Shown here piece by piece: positions 52,529-59,174 of a DNA stretch of 64,000 bases. The position numbers and the translations under genes were made by a program. Below the pieces are notes generated by a model that was given only the letters and a program-made list of their open reading frames with translations, was not told the DNA's origin and made no database searches. The DNA is taken from assembly GCA_902362775.1 (NCBI GenBank), contig CABIXV010000001.1, positions 152,840-216,839 on the forward strand. The letters are read 5' to 3'. Source of the stretch: Clostridiales bacterium (lineage in GTDB: Bacteria; Bacillota; Clostridia; Oscillospirales; Oscillospiraceae). Position 1 is the first letter of the stretch. Every line of letters begins with the position of its first letter.

Positions 52529-52741
52529 TTACTCTATCACACAGTCAGGCACCTCGTACTTCAAAAGTGCATCAACGTCGCTTAAATCATTGCCTCGAAG
52601 TACACGAATAAACTCACTCTTGGTTTCTATGAGTTCGTCAACGCCCATTTCCTTCTCTGCTCCTCCTTGTGTGCGTGCCAGCACAATAAGCCTTGTGGGG
52701 CGAATCTTATCCACCTTTTTCTCCAGTTCTTTCAATGTCAT
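52529..52741 (-). CDS. small satellite protein, unknown (70 aa)
   Basis: MTLKELEKKVDKIRPTRLIV then LARTQGGAEKEMGVDELIET. A small mixed alpha/beta protein; no family recognised. It overlaps the preceding gene by 4 bp (ATGA), which supports it being real. Last gene of the leftward operon. Confidence 0.6.
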   Translation of the reverse strand: MTLKELEKKVDKIRPTRLIVLARTQGGAEKEMGVDELIETKSEFIRVLRGNDLSDVDALLKYEVPDCVIE

Positions 52742-53028
52742 ACTGTATCACTCTCCAGGCCATCCAGCAGGTCGCCGAACCCGCCGTTGCTAATTCCCTC
52801 GTCAATCAATTCATACAGTGACCGTGACAGGCTATCAATATCACCCTCTCCATGCGGATAAGCTACGATTCTTCCCCTGGGCGTCTCTACGCCATGCGAC
52901 ACCAAGTAGGAGAAAACATCTTCCTCCGTTATAAATGTGGAACCGTCCTCCAGCAGGAACACAGTGGGCTTTCGTGCCCTTTGATATTCCTGAATCGCCG
53001 CCTCCAACCGTTTTACTCTACCGTCCAT
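52738..53028 (-). CDS. small satellite protein, unknown (96 aa)
   Basis: MDGRVKRLEAAIQEYQRARK then PTVFLLEDGSTFITEEDVFS. Starts with a coiled-coil-like helix and has an acidic C-terminal half. The ATG at 53028 overlaps the end of the upstream gene. Such small proteins follow capsid genes in phages, but no family is recognised. Confidence 0.6.
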   Translation of the reverse strand: MDGRVKRLEAAIQEYQRARKPTVFLLEDGSTFITEEDVFSYLVSHGVETPRGRIVAYPHGEGDIDSLSRSLYELIDEGISNGGFGDLLDGLESDTV

Positions 53029-53242
53029 TCTTGCCTCCCAATTCCTCCACGATCTTCTCCAGTTCATCCAGCTTTGCTTGCTGGTCGTCAACTCGGATAG
53101 CACCCAGGCAGACGTTACAGCCGTACAGTATAGCATTGGCCGTCTTGGGGTCTATCTCCCCATTTAGCAGCATATTGGTGATCCTGTTTACCGCCCGCCG
53201 GACTTCTCTGGATGTGGTCATTTTCAAGCGTTTCTTCTGCAT
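53018..53242 (-). CDS. small helical satellite protein, unknown (74 aa)
   Basis: The segment SREVRRAVNRITNMLLNGEI then DPKTANAILYGCNVCLGAIR suggests helical bundles. AGGTGATGCC precedes the ATG at 53242. It overlaps the next gene by 11 bp. Function unknown. Confidence 0.6.
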   Translation of the reverse strand: MQKKRLKMTTSREVRRAVNRITNMLLNGEIDPKTANAILYGCNVCLGAIRVDDQQAKLDELEKIVEELGGKNGR

Positions 53243-53250
53243 GGCATCAC

Positions 53251-53502
53251 CTAAACATCAAAAACAATGATGGACACATCACGGCTATTCGGGTATTTCT
53301 CGGCCAGCTTGTGCAAATAGTCAATGGCATCATCCTTTGTTGTGTGTAAGGCGGTGTCAATGGTAGCGGGGTTTACCCCGTCCCATAAATGCGCTGTGGA
53401 CTTCCACTGGTCACCGTCCGGGACAGTCATCCCAACGCACAACTCTAAGCCTCCAGTTGCCAGCCGTTTAGCCTTTATCATAAGTCTGTCTACTTGATTC
53501 AT
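53251..53502 (-). CDS. small satellite protein, unknown (83 aa)
   Basis: MNQVDRLMIKAKRLATGGLE, then PDGDQWKSTAHLWDGVNPAT. The sequence is compact and soluble. GGAGAGAATATG supports the start. No family recognised; it follows the capsid-like gene by 62 bp. Confidence 0.6.
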   Translation of the reverse strand: MNQVDRLMIKAKRLATGGLELCVGMTVPDGDQWKSTAHLWDGVNPATIDTALHTTKDDAIDYLHKLAEKYPNSRDVSIIVFDV

Positions 53503-53564
53503 ATTCTCTCCTTATAAGCGAAAGGGCGCATGGACTTATTGCCCACACGCCCCTCTATGTTCCA

Positions 53565-54422
53565 TCAACCCGCGCCAGCGGTGATAGGCTGGTAGTAAAT
53601 GGCCTTCGTCTTGTTATCCAACACAAAGGCATCGTAGCAGATTCGGCCCTCCACAAGCGCACCAGACAGGCCGGGCGGGTCCTGGTGTACCCGGTAATCC
53701 TCCAGCTTGACAGGGGCCACAGTAGCCGACGGATGGGCCAGCATAAAGCCGAAATTTTCGGGGAGCCGCACCTTCGGCACCTTCACCACAGAAGCACCGT
53801 CCAGGTTGGCGATCACACCCTTCACCCGCATCTCCTGGCCCACATCGGTGTCCAGTGCAATTTCCGGGCACTGCTTCATCAGGGCATAGACGGCGGGTGT
53901 CACCAGCAGCACACGCTCAGTCTCCGGCACCTCGGCATCATCCAGGGTTTCGGACGCCTTCAAAATCTCGGTGTAAATGTTCTCGGCGGTCAGCGCAACG
54001 GCGGCGGCTTTGGTGCCTGCCTTAGTCGCCATTACGCCATAAACATAGCTGTCCACTTCGGGGATAACAACTTCCCTATCCTGCCGGGAAAGGGCCGTTG
54101 CCCCGGCAAGCTGCTGGGCGGTTTCGTCCGTGTCCAGCTTGTCAATCGCAAAGGTAAAAGAGCGGTCTTTCGTCAGGGTCATTTCCTCGGTGGTAGCGTC
54201 CAGGCCAGCCACAGGGCCGAAGCGGCTCCAGTTGGTGGCGGTATCTTCCCCGGCTCGGTCATAGTCGTTCATCTGGGAAGTGCCGATCTTATAGACTTTG
54301 ATGGTGTGCGCCCCAGTCCAGTCAAAATCCTGGTTTGTCAGCATGGACAGCTTGCTTTCATTCTTAAACTGTTCATCCACATAAGGGGCAAACTTGGTTA
54401 CAAGGTCAATGGTATTCGCCAT
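53565..54422 (-). CDS. major capsid-like protein
   Basis: A 285-residue protein beginning MANTIDLVTKFAPYVDEQFK, with WTGAHTIKVYKIGTSQMNDY and later NIYTEILKASETLDDAEVPE and ERVLLVTPAVYALMKQCPEI. This layout (N-arm, beta-rich P-domain, LLVTP-type helix in the A-domain) is that of HK97-fold coat proteins of phages and prophages. It directly follows a scaffold-like gene, the usual order. It could also build an encapsulin-like shell; no cargo gene is obvious. Confidence 0.75.
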   Translation of the reverse strand: MANTIDLVTKFAPYVDEQFKNESKLSMLTNQDFDWTGAHTIKVYKIGTSQMNDYDRAGEDTATNWSRFGPVAGLDATTEEMTLTKDRSFTFAIDKLDTDETAQQLAGATALSRQDREVVIPEVDSYVYGVMATKAGTKAAAVALTAENIYTEILKASETLDDAEVPETERVLLVTPAVYALMKQCPEIALDTDVGQEMRVKGVIANLDGASVVKVPKVRLPENFGFMLAHPSATVAPVKLEDYRVHQDPPGLSGALVEGRICYDAFVLDNKTKAIYYQPITAGAG

Positions 54423-54439
54423 TCAGATCACTCCTAAAA

Positions 54440-54898
54440 TCAAATTTTAGGCTTGAAGGCGGCGGCGATCCGGGGGTCTACTCCACCGGAATTACTTGGC
54501 GGATGCGGTACATCAGCGCCAGTGATCTTTGTTTCAATTCTAAGGCCAATTGTGTCAATCAGTTTTTCCGCCTTGGCCTTGAATTTCTCGGTGTCGCTGG
54601 TGTCCAGCACCTCCAGTAAGGCGGTTTTATACTTATCCTTAACAGGTAGGCTGTCAAGGTAGTCCTGGCAAGCCGCCCGGTTCTCGCGGGCCTCCAAAGC
54701 CTTTTCGCGCTCTCTGAGCGCCTTTTCACGCTCGTCCTCCTGGGGCTGCTGGGTCAGCTTCTCCCGCTCTCGGGCCAGCCGTTCGGAGACGATGCGGTTT
54801 ACTTCTTCTTGGGTAAATGTGCGGCCCTGGCCCCCGTCTGCCTCCGGGGTGGGAGTAATGGGCTGCTCGGTATTCGTGGCATTGATCTCGTTGCTCAT
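54440..54898 (-). CDS. phage scaffold-like protein (DUF4355 type)
   Basis: A 152-residue protein. GRTFTQEEVNRIVSERLARE and a long charged coiled-coil (EKALREREKALEARENRAAC) are typical of DUF4355/Gp20-type scaffolds that template capsid assembly. The start is the ATG at 54898 with GGAGG; a longer in-frame reading is not supported. It lies 17 bp before the capsid-like gene. Confidence 0.8.
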   Translation of the reverse strand: MSNEINATNTEQPITPTPEADGGQGRTFTQEEVNRIVSERLAREREKLTQQPQEDEREKALREREKALEARENRAACQDYLDSLPVKDKYKTALLEVLDTSDTEKFKAKAEKLIDTIGLRIETKITGADVPHPPSNSGGVDPRIAAAFKPKI

Positions 54899-54941
54899 AA
54901 TAACCTCCGTTTTACGCCGTGAGTGCGGCTGAATATAAGAA

Positions 54942-54982
54942 AGAGGCATGAGAACAGCGTCAAAACTGTTTCCCATGCCTCT
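54942..54982 (-). other. structured leader upstream of the scaffold gene
   Basis: Nested stem-loop: outer arms AGAGGCATG (54942-54950) and CATGCCTCT (54974-54982), inner arms AACAG and CTGTT. In the leftward transcript it lies 44-84 nt before the scaffold ATG. It may control translation or processing of the structural genes. Confidence 0.5.
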
Positions 54983-55030
54983 GATCGGCTAACCCTTGTG
55001 GGCGGTACTCATGCCTATTTCTTTATAAAT

Positions 55031-55060
55031 ATTATACCACATCAGGGGGGGATAGTACAA
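55031..55060 (-). promoter_or_regulatory. probable promoter of the scaffold-capsid unit
   Basis: Leftward TTGTAC (55055-55060) and TATAAT (55031-55036) with an 18-bp spacer, starting just after the upstream stop. The structural pair can thus be transcribed separately. Confidence 0.5.
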
Positions 55061-55065
55061 GTGTT

Positions 55066-55239
55066 TTATTTGTCCCGGCAAGGGTTTTCGGGCTTTTTAG
55101 TGGTCAAATAGATGTGCTTAAATGGGGGGTGACGGTCACTTTTCCGCACTTTCATATTGGGGGAAATGCGGCGGAGCGCCGCCACCGATGTGGTGACGGC
55201 CTCCTCCTCGTCTGGTATGTATGCAATGGTGATCTTCAC
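55066..55239 (-). CDS. 57-residue satellite protein, GTG start
   Basis: It starts at the GTG that overlaps the upstream stop (GTGA), with AAGGAGGCCGCACA ahead. It reads MKITIAYIPDEEEAVTTSVA then ALRRISPNMKVRKSDRHPPF and ends in CRDK. Small, basic at the end; function unknown. Coupling and codon use support it. Confidence 0.6.
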   Translation of the reverse strand: MKITIAYIPDEEEAVTTSVAALRRISPNMKVRKSDRHPPFKHIYLTTKKPENPCRDK

Positions 55240-55526
55240 TGTGCGGCCTCCTTCCCGGCCATATATGCCCTATCACACCACCAGCAGATACTTTCCCAAA
55301 TGTGTAAAAATTTTTTGTTATCTTCTTTGCCCCGCAGTCTGAGAAATTCTTTTACCATTTCAATGGTAATTGAGTTCTCCTTGCCGTCTACCCCCTCTTG
55401 ATAGGAAATATTGGTAAGGTCTACGACAGCATCAGCAAGTTTCAATTCAAAATCATCTAACTTGCGATTGATTCCTTTTTCCTGATATGCAACAAACGCC
55501 TCTGGTGTGGTTGGGAATGTAATCAT
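55236..55526 (-). CDS. satellite protein, unknown (96 aa)
   Basis: MITFPTTPEAFVAYQEKGIN, then SITIEMVKEFLRLRGKEDNK and a Trp/Cys-rich end (HIWESICWWCDRAYMAG). The ATG at 55526 is used because GGAGGA is 9 bp upstream. It overlaps the upstream gene slightly and the downstream 57-residue gene by 4 bp. Confidence 0.6.
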   Translation of the reverse strand: MITFPTTPEAFVAYQEKGINRKLDDFELKLADAVVDLTNISYQEGVDGKENSITIEMVKEFLRLRGKEDNKKFLHIWESICWWCDRAYMAGKEAAQ

Positions 55527-55744
55527 CTCTTGCAATCCTCCTTGTTTTCGTTTACAATGGAGGTGGAAACAGCCTTGTCAATCTGTTCCACCCTGCCGTC
55601 CCCGGTGTTACCAGCGCCGGGGGCGGCTCCTCTTTTCCCCCAGGATAGAAGCGCAATCATGTAAGCAAGCGTCTGTCGTGGGTTTTCCTGCTGATTAAGA
55701 TAATCAACAAGCTTCTGAAAATTTGGCCTTGCCCGTTCGCTCAT
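55523..55744 (-). CDS. satellite protein, unknown (73 aa)
   Basis: MSERARPNFQKLVDYLNQQE then NPRQTLAYMIALLSWGKRGA. The first half is helical and the second half Gly-rich and basic. It overlaps its neighbours by 4 bp on both sides, so it is part of a tightly coupled string. No family recognised. Confidence 0.6.
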   Translation of the reverse strand: MSERARPNFQKLVDYLNQQENPRQTLAYMIALLSWGKRGAAPGAGNTGDGRVEQIDKAVSTSIVNENKEDCKR

Positions 55745-55902
55745 TTCTTGTTTACCACCTTCCTAAGCCTTTCTAAATATGCTATCCGTTCATCTTTTGT
55801 CAGCTTGTGGAACAGAGAAATTATTTCTCGCTCCACACAGTCACAGGTTTCTCCAGGGTCCAAGTGCGCCCCGCACAGGGGGCAGGTTTTGTAATAAGCC
55901 AT
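55741..55902 (-). CDS. zinc-ribbon mini-protein (53 aa)
   Basis: CPLCGAHLDPGETCDC gives four Cys for a zinc ribbon, followed by a helix (KDERIAYLERLRKVVNKK). Start ATG at 55902; longer forms from 55926 are possible. Function unknown. Confidence 0.6.
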   Translation of the reverse strand: MAYYKTCPLCGAHLDPGETCDCVEREIISLFHKLTKDERIAYLERLRKVVNKK

Positions 55903-55928
55903 AAGTATCTTCCGTCTTGAACTCATAG

Positions 55929-56141
55929 TCACTGATACATTCCCTTCACAAACAGTTCCAGGTCCTTACCCATTGCTTCAGCATCCCGCCTCCATCTGGA
56001 GGGGAATCTATATAGCCGTCCATCAATCACAATGGAGTCATCGCCGCTTCCTTCTGCGGGAAGCCCGCCGTCCTCAGACGGCGCGGCGACGCCGCTATTT
56101 TCTTTAGTTCTTATATTCTTATATTCTTCAAGTGTGTTCAC
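55929..56141 (-). CDS. satellite protein, unknown (70 aa)
   Basis: MNTLEEYKNIRTKENSGVAA then a short domain reading DGRLYRFPSRWRRDAEAMGK. The ATG overlaps the stop of the replication-type gene. Its first codons lie in the iteron array region. No family recognised. Confidence 0.55.
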   Translation of the reverse strand: MNTLEEYKNIRTKENSGVAAPSEDGGLPAEGSGDDSIVIDGRLYRFPSRWRRDAEAMGKDLELFVKGMYQ

Positions 56142-56539
56142 TTGTTGTTCACTTGTTGTTCACTTGTTGTTCGGTGGTTGTTCAGTTGTTGTTTAGTCTG
56201 CTGTCCACTGCCTTGATACTTATCCCAATTAACTATTGTGATTAGGCGGTTTTTGTTTGTTTTTTGCTGTTCAATTTGGTGTGCAGTTTCAAAGGCATTT
56301 AATATGCGCTCGACCTTAGATTCCGAAATTCCGCTGTTCACTGATAATTGCTTTCGTCCAGTGGTCAGCTGGCCCGGTTTCAACCGGATTGTTTTTCCGC
56401 CTAAAAGTGAGGTAGTTGGCTCAAATTCAGCCATACAGAGAAGCATATGCCACAGCATAAAATATTCGGAATCTTTCATAATAATGGGGTTTTGCAGAAC
56501 ATTTCGCCAAAGTTTTAACCAATTTCCCTTTTCATTCAT
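56138..56539 (-). CDS. replication-type winged-helix protein
   Basis: A 133-residue protein with GNWLKLWRNVLQNPIIMKDS and GGKTIRLKPGQLTTGRKQLS, then SESKVERILNAFETAHQIEQ and ITIVNWDKYQ. This is the winged-helix N-terminal half of phage replisome organisers (DnaD/RepO-like). The C-terminal part is Gln/Asn-rich because it is encoded by an 11-bp repeat array. The usual helicase-loading domain is absent. It probably binds the satellite origin. Confidence 0.72.
   Translation of the reverse strand: MNEKGNWLKLWRNVLQNPIIMKDSEYFMLWHMLLCMAEFEPTTSLLGGKTIRLKPGQLTTGRKQLSVNSGISESKVERILNAFETAHQIEQQKTNKNRLITIVNWDKYQGSGQQTKQQLNNHRTTSEQQVNNK
56140..56194. repeat. 11-bp iteron array, candidate replication origin
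   Basis: Five contiguous 11-bp units: ACTTGTTGTTC three times (56140-56150, 56151-56161, 56162-56172), then GGTGGTTGTTC and AGTTGTTGTTT. The period equals about one helical turn and is not a multiple of three, so protein coding does not explain it. It lies in the 3' end of the replication-type gene, as in many phage origins. Confidence 0.7.
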
Positions 56540-56623
56540 AAATATCCACAGTGTCTGTATCTGTTAAAAATACTTTTTATCACACTGTGTTCACCTCCAA
56601 CTGTAGCCGTTGGGACAATACTC

Positions 56624-56893
56624 TCAATCTCCCACCGCCCCCCGATACAGTTCTTTCAGATCCACGACAGCCTCCCGCTTGTCCCCCTTCGTGACGGAGA
56701 TCACAGAATAGCCGCCCTTCTCAAAATACCGCTTGATGTGGTCGGTGATCTCCACGCCGACGATGCCAGCCGCCCGGATGGTGTCAGCGTCCAGCACCAC
56801 AGTTTCCTTGTTCACCGTCCGGGGCTTGCTCTGCCGCAGATCCACATACTCCACCGTGTACCCGGTCATGTTGATAGTCTTAGTGTTTTTCAT
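56624..56893 (-). CDS. satellite protein, unknown (89 aa)
   Basis: MKNTKTINMTGYTVEYVDLR, then DADTIRAAGIVGVEITDHIK. Compact alpha/beta protein. Start at ATG 56893 behind GGAGGTAGCACT, overlapping the excisionase gene by 4 bp. An 84-bp gap without features separates it from the replication gene. Confidence 0.6.
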   Translation of the reverse strand: MKNTKTINMTGYTVEYVDLRQSKPRTVNKETVVLDADTIRAAGIVGVEITDHIKRYFEKGGYSVISVTKGDKREAVVDLKELYRGAVGD

Positions 56894-57093
56894 AGTGCTA
56901 CCTCCAATTTGTTTCCTTCGTTGGCCTTGACCCACTCGGCCAGCCCCGTCCGGCTTATCCGCACTCGATTCCCAATGCGGATGACTGGAAAGCCCGGTAT
57001 ATTGCAAAGTGCATATACCGTCTTGGGGCAGGTCCCTAATTCTTCTGCCGCCTCTGATGCAGACATGGTCAGCCGTTGCACTCGCTCTGTCAT
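56890..57093 (-). CDS. excisionase-type helix-turn-helix protein
   Basis: A 67-residue protein: LTMSASEAAEELGTCPKTVY then ALCNIPGFPVIRIGNRVRIS and RTGLAEWVKAN. Winged-helix excisionase pattern. It probably sets the direction of the integrase reaction. Part of the leftward early operon next to the cro-like gene. Confidence 0.82.
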   Translation of the reverse strand: MTERVQRLTMSASEAAEELGTCPKTVYALCNIPGFPVIRIGNRVRISRTGLAEWVKANEGNKLEVAL

Positions 57094-57353
57094 GATCTCA
57101 CCGCCTCTTTTTCAGGTGTTAGGGGCTGGGGTATGTAATTACTCTCATTTGAATGGTTAAGGTCTGAATCGCTAACTTGAATAGGCGTTTTTGAGGAAAA
57201 AGCAGGGTTTCCGCCCTTACCCTTCCTTGCCGGATTGTTACCAAATCGGAACGGGTACAAGGTACAGTCCGGGCATGGGCACAGCCTTACCTCATTAGCC
57301 TGTCCACCGCAACAGTCCAAGCACTTTGCTCTGATCGCTTTCAATGGGGTCAT
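57090..57353 (-). CDS. Cys-rich zinc-binding mini-protein (87 aa)
   Basis: CLDCCGGQANEVRLCPCPDC followed by TLYPFRFGNNPARKGKGG. Six or seven Cys in the first 30 residues suggest a zinc knuckle. Proteins of this type recur in clostridial prophages next to the early regulators. Function unknown. Coupled to both neighbours. Confidence 0.65.
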   Translation of the reverse strand: MTPLKAIRAKCLDCCGGQANEVRLCPCPDCTLYPFRFGNNPARKGKGGNPAFSSKTPIQVSDSDLNHSNESNYIPQPLTPEKEAVRS

Positions 57354-57553
57354 GCTCTCGCCTCCTCGATTAGTTCGGCCACCGGGACCCCCAGCCCCAG
57401 CGCCAGCTTGCCCGCGGTCTTAGGCTCACAGGTCCCCCGCCGAATGATGGTGCTGATGTTCTGCCGGGAAATTCCACAGCTTTCAGACAGCGCCGCTTTG
57501 GTCATTCCCCGTTCAGCCAGCAGGGTTTCGATTTTCGTCGTACTGATGTTCAT
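57350..57553 (-). CDS. Cro-like XRE regulator
   Basis: A 67-residue HTH protein: ETLLAERGMTKAALSESCGI and SRQNISTIIRRGTCEPKTAG. First gene of the leftward operon and divergent from the cI-like gene across a 117-bp control region, as in a lambda-type switch. AGGAGGTGAACC supports the start. Confidence 0.85.
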   Translation of the reverse strand: MNISTTKIETLLAERGMTKAALSESCGISRQNISTIIRRGTCEPKTAGKLALGLGVPVAELIEEARA

Positions 57554-57623
57554 TGGTTCACCTCCTGTTTCCGCCTTGGTAACTTTATTGTAACCGTTTT
57601 GGAAACACCTGTCAAGTATTTTG

Positions 57624-57652
57624 TTGACATTTCGGAAACTTTTCTGTATTAT
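57624..57652 (+). promoter_or_regulatory. promoter of the cI-like repressor
   Basis: TTGACA (57624-57629) and TATTAT (57647-57652) with a 17-bp spacer. Nearby are GTAAC and GGAAAC repeats (GTAACTTTATTGTAAC; TTTGGAAAC and TTCGGAAAC), which may be operators for the two regulators. Confidence 0.75.
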
Positions 57653-57670
57653 AAAATAGGGTGATTAAAA

Positions 57671-58162
57671 ATGTCTTTCGGAGATCAGTTGAAAGAAGCC
57701 CGGAAAAAGGCCGGACTAACTCAGGAGGATTTAGCAAAACAGATATATACAACAAAAGCCGCCATCTCAAGGTATGAGAACGGCCAACGCATTCCACGAG
57801 ACGATGTATTTATGAGGTTGTGCCTCGTATTGCAGTTGGATGTTGAAGAGGTGAACAGCCTTGCAAAACTGGCCGGTTTTTCTGGTGCTCAACTTAGCCA
57901 CGGCGTTAATGAACTCTTTAGTTTCATGGATAAAGTTTTTGATGATCCCGAATATCTGAAACAAGATTCAGTTGTTCCAATTCGACAAAAAATGTTGGAT
58001 GTATTCGACCAACTCAACGCCGACGGCCAGCAGAAGGCCGTAGAGCGTGTGGAAGAACTAACCGAGATCCCCAAATACCAGCGTGAGAAGCCCCAAGACA
58101 TGTCCACTACCAAGGCCACCCCACCCGAAAGCCCCACAGAGGAGCCGCAGGAGGGTAAATAG
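57671..58162 (+). CDS. cI-like XRE repressor
   Basis: A 163-residue protein. The N-terminal HTH is GDQLKEARKKAGLTQEDLAK and TTKAAISRYENGQRIPRDDV. The rest is helical with a Pro/Glu-rich tail. No LexA-like or ImmA-linked peptidase domain is seen, so SOS self-cleavage is not expected. It presumably maintains the integrated state. Confidence 0.82.
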   Translation: MSFGDQLKEARKKAGLTQEDLAKQIYTTKAAISRYENGQRIPRDDVFMRLCLVLQLDVEEVNSLAKLAGFSGAQLSHGVNELFSFMDKVFDDPEYLKQDSVVPIRQKMLDVFDQLNADGQQKAVERVEELTEIPKYQREKPQDMSTTKATPPESPTEEPQEGK

Positions 58163-58254
58163 AGGGGCGCTCTGAAACGGGATAGCTCCCGTCGCATTTC
58201 ACGACGCCAGAACAATAAAAGCCCCAGGCCAAAGCCCAGGGCTTAATGATCCAG

Positions 58255-58292
58255 TTGACTTTTGTTTATACTATGTATATACTATAAACAAA
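58255..58292 (+). promoter_or_regulatory. mazEF promoter with overlapping operator
   Basis: TTGACT (58255-58260) and TATACT (58278-58283) are 17 bp apart. The inverted repeat TTTGTTTATA (58261-58270) / TATAAACAAA (58283-58292) covers the spacer and -10 box, the normal place for MazE autorepression. Confidence 0.8.
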
Positions 58293-58305
58293 GGAGCGTG
58301 ATGTT

Positions 58306-58572
58306 ATGTTCGCAACAATTCAACGATGGGGCAACAGTAATGGTTTGCGTATCCCCAAAGCCTTACTGGAAGCTCTCGGAATTCGTGAGAATGACCGTGT
58401 GGAATTAACTCAAACCGCAGATACCATCACCATCAGAAAAGCCGCTTCGACCTCCCACAAGACACTGGAGGAGCGTTTGACCGCATTTTATGGTAAGCCA
58501 ATAGAACAGATTGAGCGCATTCACAGCGAGGAGATCTGTTGGGGCAAAGCGGAGGGCACGGAAGAATGGTAA
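58306..58572 (+). CDS. mazE: MazE-type antitoxin
   Basis: An 88-residue AbrB-fold antitoxin: MFATIQRWGNSNGLRIPKAL then LEALGIRENDRVELTQTADT. The C-terminal part, which would wrap the toxin, is charged. GGAGCGTG precedes the ATG, and the stop overlaps the mazF start. Confidence 0.9.
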   Translation: MFATIQRWGNSNGLRIPKALLEALGIRENDRVELTQTADTITIRKAASTSHKTLEERLTAFYGKPIEQIERIHSEEICWGKAEGTEEW

Positions 58573-58904
58573 CGATATTTGAACAGGGAGATATCATCTA
58601 TATGGACTTTGACCCACAGGCAGGCCACGAACAAAAGGGGCGTAGACCTGCCCTGGTAGTAAGCAATAACTTGTTTAACCGGGTCAGCAGCTTAACGATG
58701 GTGTGTCCCATCACACACACAGACCGAAGAAGTCCTTTTCATATCCGCTTGGACAGCCGAACCAAGACAGACGGTGTTGTTATGTGTGACCAAGCCAGAA
58801 TGTTAGACTTAAACAGCCGACGGGCTGGCTTTGAGGAAAAGGCACCTTCTGACATTGTGGCGGAAGCGGTGGATTTAATCCATGGATTTATAGAAATTTC
58901 TTGA
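58566..58904 (+). CDS. mazF: MazF-type endoribonuclease toxin
   Basis: A 112-residue toxin. FEQGDIIYMDFDPQAGHEQK, GRRPALVVSNNLFN and MVCPITHTDRRSPFHIRL carry the family hallmarks, including the Arg and Thr/Ser of the active groove. MazF cuts mRNA at short specific sequences. Start at ATG 58566, overlapping mazE by 7 bp. Placed between repressor and integrase, it would penalise loss of the element. Confidence 0.92.
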   Translation: MVTIFEQGDIIYMDFDPQAGHEQKGRRPALVVSNNLFNRVSSLTMVCPITHTDRRSPFHIRLDSRTKTDGVVMCDQARMLDLNSRRAGFEEKAPSDIVAEAVDLIHGFIEIS

Positions 58905-58998
58905 GGCCATATTAAGAGTGGAATCAGAGGACGGAACGGGCAGCCGTCGCCCTTGTTGGAGATGTGGGGGTGTCGCCCCACCTGATTCTGCTCTCACT

Positions 58999-59029
58999 AT
59001 GGCAGACAGCTTCGGTTGTCTGCCATTTG
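58999..59029 (+). terminator. mazEF terminator
   Basis: The 10-bp stem ATGGCAGACA / TGTCTGCCAT with an 8-nt GCTTCGGT loop, followed by a T-rich tail. Confidence 0.75.
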
Positions 59030-59038
59030 CTTTATATG

Positions 59039-59075
59039 AAAAAACCGCCGCCGATGCTGCGAACATCGACGACGG
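59039..59075 (-). terminator. leftward hairpin with T6 tail
   Basis: CCGCCGCCGATG (59045-59056) pairs, with two G-U wobbles, with CATCGACGACGG (59064-59075). On the leftward strand six T follow. It would stop antisense transcription from the integrase side. The rest of 58905-59174 holds no gene I can support. Confidence 0.6.
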
Positions 59076-59174
59076 CAGCAGTACAAATACCCAGGCTACC
59101 AACCAAAGGCACCAGACTGCCCATTTATAATATCATAAATTGGGCTGTGGTGCAAGACAAGAAAGGAGCGCATC

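Noticed and set aside
58875..59102. 75-codon leftward frame with a hydrophobic start, toxin-like
   Set aside because: It runs through two terminator hairpins and the mazF end and has no ribosome binding site.
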